Positions 1 through 6,978 of a DNA stretch of 10,027 nucleotides are shown piece after piece. Positions within the stretch are counted from its first letter, which is position 1. Every line of letters begins with the position of its first letter. The DNA comes from Bordetella parapertussis (lineage in GTDB: Bacteria > Pseudomonadota > Gammaproteobacteria > Burkholderiales > SG8-41), in the NCBI GenBank assembly GCA_945870465.1, contig CAMBSS010000148.1:1-10027 (forward strand), in the 5' to 3' direction. The notes under the pieces were generated by a model. The model was not told where the DNA came from and ran no database searches. It worked only from the letters and a program-made list of their open reading frames with translations. Made by a program: the position numbers and the translations under genes.

Positions 1-49
1 CAACCCGGGAAGGCGGCGCGTCAAATCTCGCAAGCCCGTAGACCGGCCT
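1..49 (+). promoter_or_regulatory. Cobalamin (B12) riboswitch aptamer, 3' part only
   Basis: The window opens inside a cobalamin riboswitch. The B12-box is visible at 32-48 (AAGCCCGTAGACCGGCC), close to the family pattern of a GCC...GGAGACC.GCC core, and the conserved GGGAAGGC element lies just before it at 7-14. The 5' part of the aptamer, with the paired partner strands and loop L5, is upstream of the window, so the fold cannot be completed here. Position before a TonB-dependent receptor gene is the classic setting: adenosylcobalamin binding represses outer-membrane cobalamin receptor synthesis. The class call rests on these two elements and on the gene context. Confidence 0.85.
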
Positions 50-67
50 CGAACCACTGGGTGAGGT

Positions 68-179
68 AATGCCGCGGGGAAGCGGCGTTCGCGTACCGAT
101 GGTGGTCCGATTCGTTTTTCCCCGTGGCGTTTCCTCGTGCGATCAATCCGTGCGCGGTGGGCGTGCGTCAATTCGGGGA
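68..179 (+). promoter_or_regulatory. Riboswitch expression platform with competing hairpins and sequestered RBS
   Basis: Strand 68-75 can pair with 82-89 (8 bp, one G-U), leaving loop GGGGAA at 76-81. The same strand, extended to 68-81, can instead pair with 118-131 (14 bp, two G-U). The hexamer CGGGGA occurs at 75-80 and again at 174-179, where it is the likely ribosome-binding site 6 bases before the receptor ATG; its complement TCCCCG lies at 119-124 and can pair with either copy. This fits translational control: the short hairpin (whose G-rich loop could act as L13 and kiss the usually C-rich L5) frees 119-124 to mask the RBS, while the long hairpin exposes the RBS. No U-tract follows either hairpin, so transcription termination is less likely. 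Pairings are seen in the sequence; the switching model is inference. Confidence 0.55.
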
Positions 180-185
180 CATATC

Positions 186-2312
186 ATGCAAGCGTTTTTC
201 AATGTACGTCACAGGTTTTTATCGTCGTTGTTTTTAGCCGGTTCGTTAATCGCAGCAGTGCCCGGTCACGCGCAGCAAAAACTTCCGGCAACAGTCGCCG
301 ATGAGGTGGTCGTGACGGCAACCCGGTTCAAAGAAAAATACCTGGATACTCCGGTCAACGTCACGGTTATCACCGCGGAAGACATCAAGAACAGCCCCGC
401 CAAAACCCTGCCTGATTTGCTATCCGAACAGGCGGGCATCAACGTCCAAGATTTTTTCGGCAACAATGCCGCAACGACCACGGTCGATATGCGCGGGTTC
501 GGCGTCACCGGCGGGCAGAACACCCTGATCCTGATAGATGGCCGGCGTCTGGGCGACATCGATTTGTCCGGCGTGCAATGGTCGGCAATTCCGTTTGCCG
601 CGATCGAGCGCATTGAAATCGTGCGCGGCAGCGGCGCAGTGTTGTACGGTGATGGCGCAAGCGCCGGTGTCATCAACATCATCACGCGCTCGCCTGTGGC
701 CGGCGGGCGGACGGCCAACTTGTCCACGCGCGCGGGTTCCTACGACACATTCGATGGACAACTTAACGCCAATTATATGGGTACGCGGGCAGGCATAAAT
801 ATCACCGCCAGCAACTTCGAATCGCGTGGTTATCGCGACAATAATCGCAACCGGCAAAGCAATGCGCTCGCGGACTTCCGCTGGCTTACGGAGAGCGGCG
901 AAATCTCCATTAAGGCGAGCAACGATAACCAGGGCATCCGCCTGCCGGGCGCCCGCATGGTGCAGCCCAGCGCCGGCATCAACCTGCTGGAAACCAATCG
1001 TCGCGGGGCGACGACGCCGCTCGATTACGCGCAACGCAATGGTAACCAGGTGCTGCTTGACTGGCAGCAGCGCGTCGCGTTCGGTGAGTTAATCATCGGC
1101 GGCGGATATCGCGACAAGCAGCAGACCGCGTACTTCGATTTCGGCGGGTTTCCCGATTACCGCGTAACCGACCTCAATGTGTGGTCGTTCACCCCGCGGC
1201 TGCGCATCGCGCAGCCCGTGTTCGGCAAGGACAATACACTGGTGATCGGTTATGACCAGTACCGCTGGGATTACCGGTTGCGCAAGTCAATTTCAACGGT
1301 GGCGATCGCGCAGCCGATAAACAGCATCTCGGCAACTCAGGACACGCACGCGGTCTACGCGCACAACACCACTCGCCTCACGGAGAAGGCAACGGTGGTG
1401 GTGGGCTGGCGCAGCGAGCGGTTCAAAATCAACGCGAACGATGCATATGATCCGACCGCGCCGGGCGGCGCCTTCGGCTCAGGCGCGCCGGCGGCCGCCC
1501 AAACGACGTCGGTCTACGCCTACGAGTTGGGCACGCGCTATCAGGTGGCGCCCACGTTCGCACTGGTGGGCAAATTCGGCCGCAGTTACCGTTTCGCAAA
1601 TGTCGACGAAACCTACGAGACGACGCCAGCGTTCACTGCGCAGTTCCAGCTTCTGCGGCCGCAGATCAATGTGTCGACCGAGATCGGGGCGGAGATGAAG
1701 GATAAGCGCGGCAACCTGCGTGCGGCCCTCTTTAATATCAACGTCACCGATGAAGTCCATCTCGACGCATTCTCCGCCGGCATAGGCAACACCAATCTGC
1801 CGCCGTCGCGCCGCCGCGGTCTCGAGCTTGACGGGCGCTGGAAAGCGTCCGAAACACTGACGGTCGGCGCGGCCTACACCTATACCGACGCGCGCTTTCG
1901 CGAGGGCACATTGCCGGGTGGCGGGGGGGGCGGCGCGTTTTTCCCCAACGTTGTAATCGCCGGCAAACATGTTCCGCTGGTGCCGCAGCACAAGGCCAAT
2001 CTGACCGCGTCATGGGCGTTCACGACCAAAACCCGCTTGAGCGCGGCCGCCAGGTACGTCGCCAGCCAGTTCATGGATAACGATGAAGCGAATACGCTGG
2101 GCGTGACCATACCCGCATACACGGTAGTCGATTTGAAACTCGCGCACGAGCAAGGTCCGTGGCGCTTGTCGGCGGGGATCAACAATCTGTTTAACCGCAA
2201 ATACTTCAATTATGCGGTGCGCAGCAATCAGGTCGCCGCCGCCGATCGCTACAACGCCTATCCGCTGCCGGAAATAAACGGGGCGGTTACGCTCGAATAC
2301 GCATTCAAATAA
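186..2312 (+). CDS. btuB: TonB-dependent outer-membrane receptor, probably cobalamin (BtuB-type)
   Basis: A 708-residue outer-membrane active transporter. Residues 1-29 form a signal peptide (basic start, hydrophobic 11-27, cleavage expected after GHA29). A TonB box, DEVVVTATR, follows at 39-47. The plug domain runs to about residue 170 and shows LIDGRR (116-121), the EIVRGSG turn (144-150) and INIITR (163-168). The rest is a 22-strand barrel ending in ...LEYAFK, one residue past the usual terminal aromatic. The start at 186 is chosen over an in-frame ATG at 69 because it gives the signal peptide, has GGGGA at 175-179 ahead of it, and leaves the riboswitch noncoding. B12 control argues for cobalamin or a cobinamide-like corrinoid as substrate. 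It is longer than enterobacterial BtuB (about 614 residues) and carries a six-glycine stretch near residues 577-582, so another B12-regulated receptor is possible. The family is certain; the substrate is inferred from the riboswitch. Confidence 0.85.
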   Translation: MQAFFNVRHRFLSSLFLAGSLIAAVPGHAQQKLPATVADEVVVTATRFKEKYLDTPVNVTVITAEDIKNSPAKTLPDLLSEQAGINVQDFFGNNAATTTVDMRGFGVTGGQNTLILIDGRRLGDIDLSGVQWSAIPFAAIERIEIVRGSGAVLYGDGASAGVINIITRSPVAGGRTANLSTRAGSYDTFDGQLNANYMGTRAGINITASNFESRGYRDNNRNRQSNALADFRWLTESGEISIKASNDNQGIRLPGARMVQPSAGINLLETNRRGATTPLDYAQRNGNQVLLDWQQRVAFGELIIGGGYRDKQQTAYFDFGGFPDYRVTDLNVWSFTPRLRIAQPVFGKDNTLVIGYDQYRWDYRLRKSISTVAIAQPINSISATQDTHAVYAHNTTRLTEKATVVVGWRSERFKINANDAYDPTAPGGAFGSGAPAAAQTTSVYAYELGTRYQVAPTFALVGKFGRSYRFANVDETYETTPAFTAQFQLLRPQINVSTEIGAEMKDKRGNLRAALFNINVTDEVHLDAFSAGIGNTNLPPSRRRGLELDGRWKASETLTVGAAYTYTDARFREGTLPGGGGGGAFFPNVVIAGKHVPLVPQHKANLTASWAFTTKTRLSAAARYVASQFMDNDEANTLGVTIPAYTVVDLKLAHEQGPWRLSAGINNLFNRKYFNYAVRSNQVAAADRYNAYPLPEINGAVTLEYAFK
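1923..1930 (+). repeat. G8 homopolymer inside the receptor gene
   Basis: A run of eight G lies within codons for six consecutive glycines of the TonB-dependent receptor, in what is probably a surface loop of the barrel. Tracts of this length can slip during replication in some Gram-negative bacteria and switch surface proteins on and off. Nothing else here shows that this one does. Confidence 0.5.
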
Positions 2313-2329
2313 AATAAACGCCATGCAGG

Positions 2330-2365
2330 ACGGCGCGTCGGTCAAATCGGCGTGCCGTTTTGATT
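2330..2365 (+). terminator. Intrinsic terminator after the receptor gene
   Basis: A 12-bp stem pairs 2330-2341 with 2347-2358 (nine Watson-Crick pairs and three G-U) around the loop TCAAA. It is followed by TTTGATTT. It lies 17 bases after the receptor stop and is correctly oriented to end the btuB transcript. It separates the B12-controlled unit from the downstream glycan genes. Confidence 0.65.
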
Positions 2366-2387
2366 TACGTGGCAATTTTGCTATTGT
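2360..2387 (+). promoter_or_regulatory. Possible sigma70 promoter for the msbA operon
   Basis: TTGATT (2360-2365) and TATTGT (2382-2387) are separated by 16 bases, each matching four of six consensus positions. The pair directly follows the terminator stem and shares its T-tract. If used, transcription would begin about at the msbA ATG, giving a very short leader or none, which would explain why no Shine-Dalgarno sequence is visible there. Weak evidence by itself; position is what supports it. Confidence 0.35.
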
Positions 2388-2394
2388 TGCGCCC

Positions 2395-4146
2395 ATGCAA
2401 AACATGACCAGCACCGGGCTGTACCTGCGGCTCCTGAAATACGTCGCTCCGTACTGGCGCATCTTCGCGCTGTCGCTTGCCGGCATGGTGGTCGTCGGGC
2501 TGACGGAAGTGGCGCTGCCGGCTCTGATGAAGCCGCTGCTCGACGGCACTTTCGTCTACAAGGATGCGGCGCTGATGCACTGGATGCCGCTGGTGATCAT
2601 CGCGCTGGTTGCGGTGCGTGGCGGTGCCGAGTACGTCGCCTCATATTCGATCAACTGGGTCGGCAACAAGCTGGTGATGGATTTGCGCGAGGCGATGTTC
2701 GGCAAATTGCTCGGTCTGCCGACGCCGTACTATGACGATCACGCCAGCGGCAACCTGATTTCCAAGATTACTTACGACGTCACGCAGGTCACCGCCGCCG
2801 GCACCAGTGTGCTGACGGTGATTTTCAAGGACTCAGTCACGCTCGTTGGTTTGCTGGTCTATATGTCGTGGCTCAACTGGAAACTCACTTTGCTGGCGCT
2901 GGTGATGACGCCGTTGATCGTCGGTGTGGTGCGCCTGATCAGCGTACGCCTGCGCTCGAGCAGCCGGGCCGTGCAGCAGGCGATGGGCGACGTCACGCAA
3001 GTGGTGCAGGAAACGATAGAAGGGCACAAGGTCGTCAAACTGTTCGGCGGCCAGAGTTACGAAGCGGCGCGCTTCGGCGAGCAGGTCGACCGCGTGCGCC
3101 GCTTCATGATGAAACAGACGACGGCCGCGGCCGCCAGCGTGCCGGTGGTGCAACTGCTCGCGGGCTTCGCGCTGGCCTCCATCGTCTATCTGGCGACCCA
3201 GCAGTCGAACGCCAATGAGATCACGGTCGGTGAATTCGTCTCGTTTGTCACCGCGATGCTGATGTTGACCGCACCGTTGAAGCGCGTCACCGGTGTCAAC
3301 GAACCGCTGCAGCGCGGGCTGGCCGCTGCCGAAAGCGTGTTCGAGCTGATCGACCAGGCGGGCGAAAGCGATCCTGGGCTGACGGTGGTCACGCGCGTCG
3401 ACGGTGAAATCCGCTTTGACAATGTAAGTTTTTCATATGCGAATGCCGATCAGCCTGCGCTCGATGCAATCACGCTGACTATCAATCCCGGCGAAACCGT
3501 GGCGCTGGTGGGCGCGTCGGGCGGCGGCAAAAGCACGCTCGCCAATCTGTTGCCGCGTTTTTACCGGCCGACCAGCGGCCGCATCCTGCTCGACGGCTAC
3601 GACGTCGAAACGCTCACGCTGGCGAGCCTGCGCGCCAACATCGCGCTGGTGAGCCAGGACGTGGTGCTGTTCAACGACAGCGTCGCGGCGAACATTGCCT
3701 ACGGTGTGATGCGCGACACCAGCGAGGCCGAAATTGTTGCCGCCGCCGTAGCCGCGCACGCGATGGAATTCATCCGCGCCATGCCGCAGGGGCTCAACAC
3801 GCTGGTCGGCGAGAACGGCGTCAAATTGTCCGGCGGCCAGCGCCAGAGGCTGGCGATTGCGCGCGCCCTGCTCAAGAACGCGCCGGTGCTGATACTCGAT
3901 GAAGCGACGTCGGCGCTCGATTCCGAATCGGAACGCCACGTGCAGGCCGCGCTCGAGACCCTGATGCAGGGGCGCACGACCGTCGTCATTGCGCACCGGC
4001 TGTCGACCATAGAAAAGGCCGCGCGCATCGTGGTGCTCGACCGCGGGCGCATCGCCGAAAGCGGCAGCCATCGCGAATTGCTGGCCAGGAACGGCATCTA
4101 TGCCAGGCTTTACAATATCCAGTTCAAGCTGCAGGAGCCGGCTTAG
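2395..4146 (+). CDS. msbA: MsbA-type lipid A/lipid-linked ABC exporter
   Basis: A 583-residue half-transporter (E. coli MsbA has 582) that would homodimerise in the inner membrane and flip lipid A-core or a similar lipid using ATP. Residues 1-310 hold six membrane helices; the nucleotide-binding domain follows with Walker A GASGGGKST (373-381, Lys379), signature LSGGQ (478-482), Walker B LILDE (Asp502, catalytic Glu503), D-loop SALD and H-loop His534. All catalytic residues are present. An upstream in-frame ATG at 2323 is rejected because codons 1-24 would overlap the terminator and have no membrane character; 2404 is a close alternative, and neither start has a clear RBS. The next gene begins 3 bases after the stop. 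Its link to a sugar-modification operon, instead of to lpxK or waaA, leaves open that it is a paralogue exporting another glycolipid. Confidence 0.88.
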   Translation: MQNMTSTGLYLRLLKYVAPYWRIFALSLAGMVVVGLTEVALPALMKPLLDGTFVYKDAALMHWMPLVIIALVAVRGGAEYVASYSINWVGNKLVMDLREAMFGKLLGLPTPYYDDHASGNLISKITYDVTQVTAAGTSVLTVIFKDSVTLVGLLVYMSWLNWKLTLLALVMTPLIVGVVRLISVRLRSSSRAVQQAMGDVTQVVQETIEGHKVVKLFGGQSYEAARFGEQVDRVRRFMMKQTTAAAASVPVVQLLAGFALASIVYLATQQSNANEITVGEFVSFVTAMLMLTAPLKRVTGVNEPLQRGLAAAESVFELIDQAGESDPGLTVVTRVDGEIRFDNVSFSYANADQPALDAITLTINPGETVALVGASGGGKSTLANLLPRFYRPTSGRILLDGYDVETLTLASLRANIALVSQDVVLFNDSVAANIAYGVMRDTSEAEIVAAAVAAHAMEFIRAMPQGLNTLVGENGVKLSGGQRQRLAIARALLKNAPVLILDEATSALDSESERHVQAALETLMQGRTTVVIAHRLSTIEKAARIVVLDRGRIAESGSHRELLARNGIYARLYNIQFKLQEPA

Positions 4147-4149
4147 TTT

Positions 4150-5091
4150 ATGGCGCACATCTCGATAGTCATCCCGGTATACAAGGCCGAGGCTTGCCTG
4201 GTGGAGCTCTACCGGCAGTTGAAAGGCGCGCTCGAACCGCTGACCCAGGATTTCGAAATCCTGCTGGTCGAAGACTGCGGCGGCGACCGCTCGTGGCAGA
4301 TCATCGAAGATCTCGCGCGCCACGACACGCGCGTCAAAGGCCTGCAGTTCAGCCGCAATTTCGGACAGCATTACGGCATCACCGCCGGGCTCGATCACTG
4401 CGACGGCGACTGGGTGATCGTGATGGACTGCGATCTGCAGGATCGCCCCGAGGAAATTCCCCGTCTTTATGCCAAAGCGCAGGAGGGCCATGAAATCGTC
4501 CTCGCGCGCCGCGGCAAGCGCAACGATCCGTTGGTGAAGCGCGCGCTGTCGTGGCTGTTCTACCGGCTGTTCAGCTATCTCGCCGATACCGATTACGATC
4601 CCCAAGCCGGCAACTATCGGATCATCTCGCGCAAAGTGGTCGCCGGTTACCGCACCATGCGCGAGCAGTCGAGATTTTTCGGCAGCCTGGTCAACTGGAT
4701 GGGGTACCCGACGGCGAGCATCGACGTCCAGCACGCCGAACGCTACGACGGGCATTCGACCTATACGTTCGGCAAGTTGTGGCAGCTCGCCACTGAAACC
4801 CTCATCGCCTATTCCGACAAGCCGCTGCGGCTGGCGATTCGCGGCGGCTTCCTGATCGCGGCGCTGGCTTTCCTGTGCGGCGTCTACGTGATCAGCAGAA
4901 ACATGCTGTACGGTTCGCCCGTTTCAGGGTGGAGCAGCCTGATGGTCTCGATCTATTTCATCGGCGGTATAATCATCGCGCTGCTCGGCATCATCGGGAT
5001 TTACCTGGGCCGAACATACGACGAAACCAAGCGGCGCCCTTTATACCTAATCCTCCATTCGACATTTGATGAGCGAAAACAGACAGATTAA
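4150..5091 (+). CDS. GT2 polyprenyl-phosphate glycosyltransferase (ArnC/DPM1/GtrB type)
   Basis: A 313-residue inner-membrane glycosyltransferase with its catalytic face in the cytoplasm. It starts with the GT-A fold (ISIVIPVYKAE), has an acidic VEDCGGD segment, and carries the metal-binding DCDLQD motif at 93-98. Two C-terminal membrane helices (about 228-247 and 263-285) precede the family-typical IYLGRTYDETKRRP tail. Members move one sugar from a nucleotide donor to undecaprenyl or dolichyl phosphate; ArnC does so with a formylated 4-amino-arabinose. With WecD and WecE homologues next door, Und-P-Fuc4NAc is the natural guess for its product, but the sequence alone does not fix the sugar. 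AGGAG at 4133-4137, 12 bases ahead, is the likely RBS, inside the end of msbA. Its last 23 bases overlap the following acetyltransferase gene. Confidence 0.85.
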   Translation: MAHISIVIPVYKAEACLVELYRQLKGALEPLTQDFEILLVEDCGGDRSWQIIEDLARHDTRVKGLQFSRNFGQHYGITAGLDHCDGDWVIVMDCDLQDRPEEIPRLYAKAQEGHEIVLARRGKRNDPLVKRALSWLFYRLFSYLADTDYDPQAGNYRIISRKVVAGYRTMREQSRFFGSLVNWMGYPTASIDVQHAERYDGHSTYTFGKLWQLATETLIAYSDKPLRLAIRGGFLIAALAFLCGVYVISRNMLYGSPVSGWSSLMVSIYFIGGIIIALLGIIGIYLGRTYDETKRRPLYLILHSTFDERKQTD

Positions 5092-5743
5092 GCCGGTACC
5101 CTGGGATAAGGCTGCATTCGGCTTTGACTGCTTTGAAATCGTTGATCCTGATGCCGAGGTGCTGCAATCGGCGCTTGCCACCCCCGGACATTACACTGCC
5201 AAAGTAGACCCGTTGGCGGACAAGGCAGCGCTGCACCGATGCGGGTTTTATTACTGCGACACGCTGATCGAGCCGTGGTGCACGGTGGATCGCCTGAACA
5301 AGTTCGCGCACGACGGCGTCTCTTTCTCGACCAGTGTGCCGGTCGAAGAGTTGGTCGAGATCTGCCACAACGCGTTTTTTTACGGGCGGTTTCACCGCGA
5401 TTTCAATATCGAGCCAAAACAAGCCGATGCCCGCTATGCCAACTGGCTGCGCGAGTTGCACCGCGCGGGCAAGGTTTACGGCCTGCTGCTGAACGGCAAG
5501 GTCGCAGGCTTTATAGCGCACACCGGTGGCAAGCTGGTACTGCATGCGATGAGTTCGGCTTACCGCGGCAAGGGGCTCGCAAAATTTTTCTGGAGCAAGG
5601 TCTGCCAGCACCTGTTCGAGCAGGGGCATACCGAAATCGAGAGCTCCATCTCTTTCGTCAATATCGCCGTCATCAACCTGTACGCGACGCTCGGCTTTCG
5701 TTTTCGCCGACCGGTCGACGTTTATCACCGGATGGTGCCATGA
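5069..5743 (+). CDS. wecD: WecD-like GNAT sugar N-acetyltransferase (dTDP-Fuc4N)
   Basis: A 224-residue GNAT-family protein, the same length as E. coli WecD. The WecD-like features are an N-terminal PWDKAAFGF segment, resembling the corresponding TWENAFFGV of WecD, and a mid-protein arginine/aromatic stretch (FYGRFHRDF, then YANWL) like the SRFRAPWY...YAQW region. The acetyl-CoA pyrophosphate loop is RGKGLA at 166-171. WecD acetylates the 4-amino group of dTDP-4-amino-4,6-dideoxygalactose in the cytoplasm, directly after WecE, and the WecE homologue lies in the same operon. ATG 5069 is preferred to TTG 5066; no RBS is seen, so translation is probably coupled to the glycosyltransferase gene it overlaps by 23 bases. 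An acyl donor other than acetyl-CoA, or a related 4-amino sugar, cannot be excluded. Confidence 0.75.
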   Translation: MSENRQIKPVPWDKAAFGFDCFEIVDPDAEVLQSALATPGHYTAKVDPLADKAALHRCGFYYCDTLIEPWCTVDRLNKFAHDGVSFSTSVPVEELVEICHNAFFYGRFHRDFNIEPKQADARYANWLRELHRAGKVYGLLLNGKVAGFIAHTGGKLVLHAMSSAYRGKGLAKFFWSKVCQHLFEQGHTEIESSISFVNIAVINLYATLGFRFRRPVDVYHRMVP

Positions 5744-6102
5744 GCTATGTTTATGTACTGGTCACAGTGCTGCTCACCGTCTACGGACAGATAGCGATCA
5801 AATGGCAGGTGCTGGAGGCCGGCGCGTTTCCCGCCGACCCCGCCGAAAAAATCCAATTTCTCGGCCGCCTGCTGCTCAATCCCTGGGTCCTTAGCGCCTT
5901 CGCGGCAGCGTTGCTGGCATCGGTGTCGTGGATGGCGGCGATGACCCGGCTCGAACTTTCGCACGCCTATCCGTTCATGAGCCTGGCATTCGTGCTGGTG
6001 ATGCTGTGCAGCGGGTGGTTTTTCAGCGAACCGATCACGCCGATGAAAATCGCCGGCGTGGCGCTGGTGGTGCTTGGGTTGGTGGTCGGGAGCCAGGGTT
6101 GA
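5740..6102 (+). CDS. ArnE-like four-helix EamA/SMR membrane protein, candidate lipid-sugar flippase subunit
   Basis: A 120-residue inner-membrane protein with four predicted helices (about 2-20, 48-69, 74-94 and 100-118). Helix 1 has the VYGQIAIK pattern and helix 3 the AYPFMSLAFV pattern followed by EPITP, matching E. coli ArnE (GQ..K, AYPMLSLNFV, EPVSP). ArnE/ArnF move undecaprenyl-phosphate-Ara4N across the inner membrane, and placement two genes after an ArnC-type transferase suggests the same job for this operon's lipid-linked sugar. Only one such gene is present, so it would act as a homodimer or with a partner coded elsewhere. It starts at ATG 5740, overlapping the previous stop as ATGA; the much longer open frame around it has no support upstream of this ATG. 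Confidence 0.78.
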   Translation: MSYVYVLVTVLLTVYGQIAIKWQVLEAGAFPADPAEKIQFLGRLLLNPWVLSAFAAALLASVSWMAAMTRLELSHAYPFMSLAFVLVMLCSGWFFSEPITPMKIAGVALVVLGLVVGSQG

Positions 6103-6968
6103 AAATCTGCCTGCGCTGCCAGGCAAACATCGAACATGACGGCTGGCGGTGCGGGGCCTGCGGATTCGAGCCGCCGCTGGAAAACGGCTTTCCGGCTTTT
6201 GCCCCCGAACTCGCTGCCGGCAACGAAGGCTACGACGACAGTTATTTCGCGCAGTTATATACGCTGGAAGCCGGCAACTACTGGTTTCGCGCGCGCAATG
6301 CGTTGCTGGCGTGGGCGATGCGCAAATATTTTCACGCGGCACGGACGTTTCTCGAAATCGGCTGCGGCACCGGGTTCGTGCTGGCCGGCATCGCGCGCGC
6401 AATGCCGCAATTGAGCGTGCACGCGAGCGAGGTATCGAGCAGCGGACTGCCGTTCGCGGCGCAGCGTGTGCCGCAGGCCGCGTTGCTGCAGATGGATGCG
6501 CGCGCCATTCCGTTTGCCGGGCATTTCGACGTCATCGGGCTGTTCGACGTGATCGAGCATATTGAAGAGGATGTCGCGGTGCTGGCCCAGGCCCATCGCG
6601 CGGTGAGTCCCGGCGGCGGTCTCATCGTGACGGTCCCGCAACACCGGTTTTTATGGAGCCAGTATGACGAGCATGCCCACCACGTGCGGCGTTACAGCGC
6701 GCGGGAACTGCACGACAAGGTCTTGCAGGCCGGGTTCCGCGTCGTCATGATGACGTCATTCGTGTCGCTGCTGCTGCCGCTGATGATGGTGTCGCGCCGG
6801 TTGCCGCGCAAGCCCGCGGCGGATTACGATGTGCTGGCCGATTTGCGCGTCGGCCGCCTGACCAATTGGGTGCTTGAAACGGTATTGGCGGTCGAACGCG
6901 GCCTGATCCGTCTCGGCATCAGGTTTCCCGCCGGCGGTTCTTTGTTATTGGTTGCTCAACGTAACTGA
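6099..6968 (+). CDS. Zinc-ribbon class I SAM-dependent methyltransferase
   Basis: A 289-residue protein with two parts. Residues 1-25 hold a small zinc ribbon, CxxC at 4-7 and CxxC at 18-21. The rest is a Rossmann methyltransferase with SAM motif I FLEIGCGTG (84-92), an acidic IGLFDVIEHIEED segment and a PGGGLIVTVP strand. A hydrophobic stretch (SFVSLLLPLMMVS) lies in the C-terminal third. The start is TTG 6099, which overlaps the preceding stop as TTGA and has GGGAG 6 bases ahead (6088-6092); an ATG start would lose both zinc-binding pairs, and the codons upstream belong to the ArnE-like gene. The methylated substrate is unknown. In this operon a sugar hydroxyl or amino group, or a lipid-linked intermediate, is likely. 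The family is clear; the role is inferred from context. Confidence 0.8.
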   Translation: MKICLRCQANIEHDGWRCGACGFEPPLENGFPAFAPELAAGNEGYDDSYFAQLYTLEAGNYWFRARNALLAWAMRKYFHAARTFLEIGCGTGFVLAGIARAMPQLSVHASEVSSSGLPFAAQRVPQAALLQMDARAIPFAGHFDVIGLFDVIEHIEEDVAVLAQAHRAVSPGGGLIVTVPQHRFLWSQYDEHAHHVRRYSARELHDKVLQAGFRVVMMTSFVSLLLPLMMVSRRLPRKPAADYDVLADLRVGRLTNWVLETVLAVERGLIRLGIRFPAGGSLLLVAQRN

Positions 6969-6978
6969 AAAAAAGATT

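Noticed and set aside
69..185. In-frame ATG at 69 that would lengthen the TonB receptor by 39 residues
   Set aside because: The extension lies in the riboswitch expression platform, has no signal-peptide character, and the real signal peptide begins at 186.
2323..2394. Upstream ATG at 2323 for the ABC exporter
   Set aside because: The 24 extra codons overlap the intrinsic terminator and lack RBS or family similarity; the MsbA-like length is reached from 2395.
3433..4755. 440-codon open frame on the minus strand across the msbA/GT junction
   Set aside because: It is opposite two clear genes, has low-complexity His/Arg/Ala-rich translation and no recognisable domain; it reflects GC-rich codon bias.
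5239..5739. Long 5' extension of the ArnE-like gene in its frame
   Set aside because: The extension is arginine-rich, overlaps the acetyltransferase in another frame, and the membrane protein is complete from ATG 5740.
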